From the NCBI GenBank assembly GCA_947178015.1, contig CAMWWW010000004.1:1-23919 (forward strand): a stretch of 23,919 nt of DNA, given 5' to 3'. The notes under the pieces were generated by a model. The model saw only the letters and a list, made by a program, of their open reading frames with translations. It searched no databases and had not been told where the DNA came from. The position numbers and the translations under genes were made by a program. Each line of letters starts with the position of its first letter. Positions within the stretch are counted from its first letter, which is position 1. The stretch comes from an uncultured Clostridia bacterium (lineage in GTDB: Bacteria; Bacillota; Clostridia; Lachnospirales; Lachnospiraceae). This document shows, in pieces, positions 23,856-23,919 of this stretch.

Positions 23856-23919
23856 ATGCGTCAGTTTGGCAAGAAAAGTATATTTTGGAAATGGATTATT
23901 TCATATATAAGTGTAATTG
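23856..23919 (+). CDS. Start of a probable membrane-anchored protein, truncated by the window edge
   Basis: ATG 23856 follows AGGAGAG (23842-23848) by 7 nt and opens a frame to the end of the window. The first 21 residues (MRQFGKKSIFWKWIISYISV then I) form a basic start running into a hydrophobic segment, typical of an uncleaved signal anchor. Membrane-bound AraC-type regulators and sensor kinases of Clostridia often begin this way, but nothing diagnostic is visible. An alternative ATG at 23849 directly abuts the SD and is unlikely. Confidence 0.6.
   Translation, partial: MRQFGKKSIFWKWIISYISVI

Overview
The window looks like a chromosomal segment of an anaerobic Firmicute, most likely of the Clostridia/Lachnospiraceae type. 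The reasons are moderate GC with AT-rich spacers, strong GGAGG-type ribosome binding sites, a T-box leader on proS, LytTR/GHKL two-component genes, a YfhO-type membrane glycosyltransferase, and the gdpP-rplI-dnaB gene order typical of Firmicutes. No phage, transposon, CRISPR, rRNA or tRNA signature was seen. The genus is inference only.

Layout. (1) 1-5817, plus strand: a Gfo/Idh/MocA oxidoreductase; a siroheme nitrite/sulfite reductase behind a leader with competing hairpins; a complete proline T-box leader with terminator; archaeal/eukaryotic-like proS; and a Sir2 deacylase. (2) 5791-11247, minus strand: a TraX-family membrane protein with its own promoter; an orphan LytTR response regulator preceded by a small hydrophobic ORF; a gene-poor stretch (7613-8064); an NfeD-SPFH membrane pair; and an AgrC/AgrA-like kinase/regulator pair. 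(3) 11340-15406, plus strand: gdpP (c-di-AMP phosphodiesterase), rplI and dnaB, ending in a long hairpin shared with the convergent operon. (4) 15428-21146, minus strand: prfC followed by a DPM1-like glycosyltransferase, GtrA and YfhO, which look like a three-component cell-envelope glycosylation cassette transcribed with prfC. (5) 21193-23638, minus strand: pncB and a tandem-GNAT acetyltransferase. (6) 23755-23919: a divergent promoter and the first codons of a membrane-anchored protein cut by the window edge.

The most unusual part is the stretch 7600-8064. It holds three CGTTCA repeats resembling LytTR boxes next to the orphan LytTR regulator. On the opposite strand is a roughly 200-nt segment with two long complementary stems and a strong intrinsic terminator, which is a candidate non-coding RNA. 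It also holds a near-perfect 21-bp inverted repeat made of four DnaA-box-like 9-mers. A LytTR regulator divergent from a structured RNA resembles the agr/RNAIII layout, but this is a hypothesis from sequence only; 6S RNA is an equally serious alternative.
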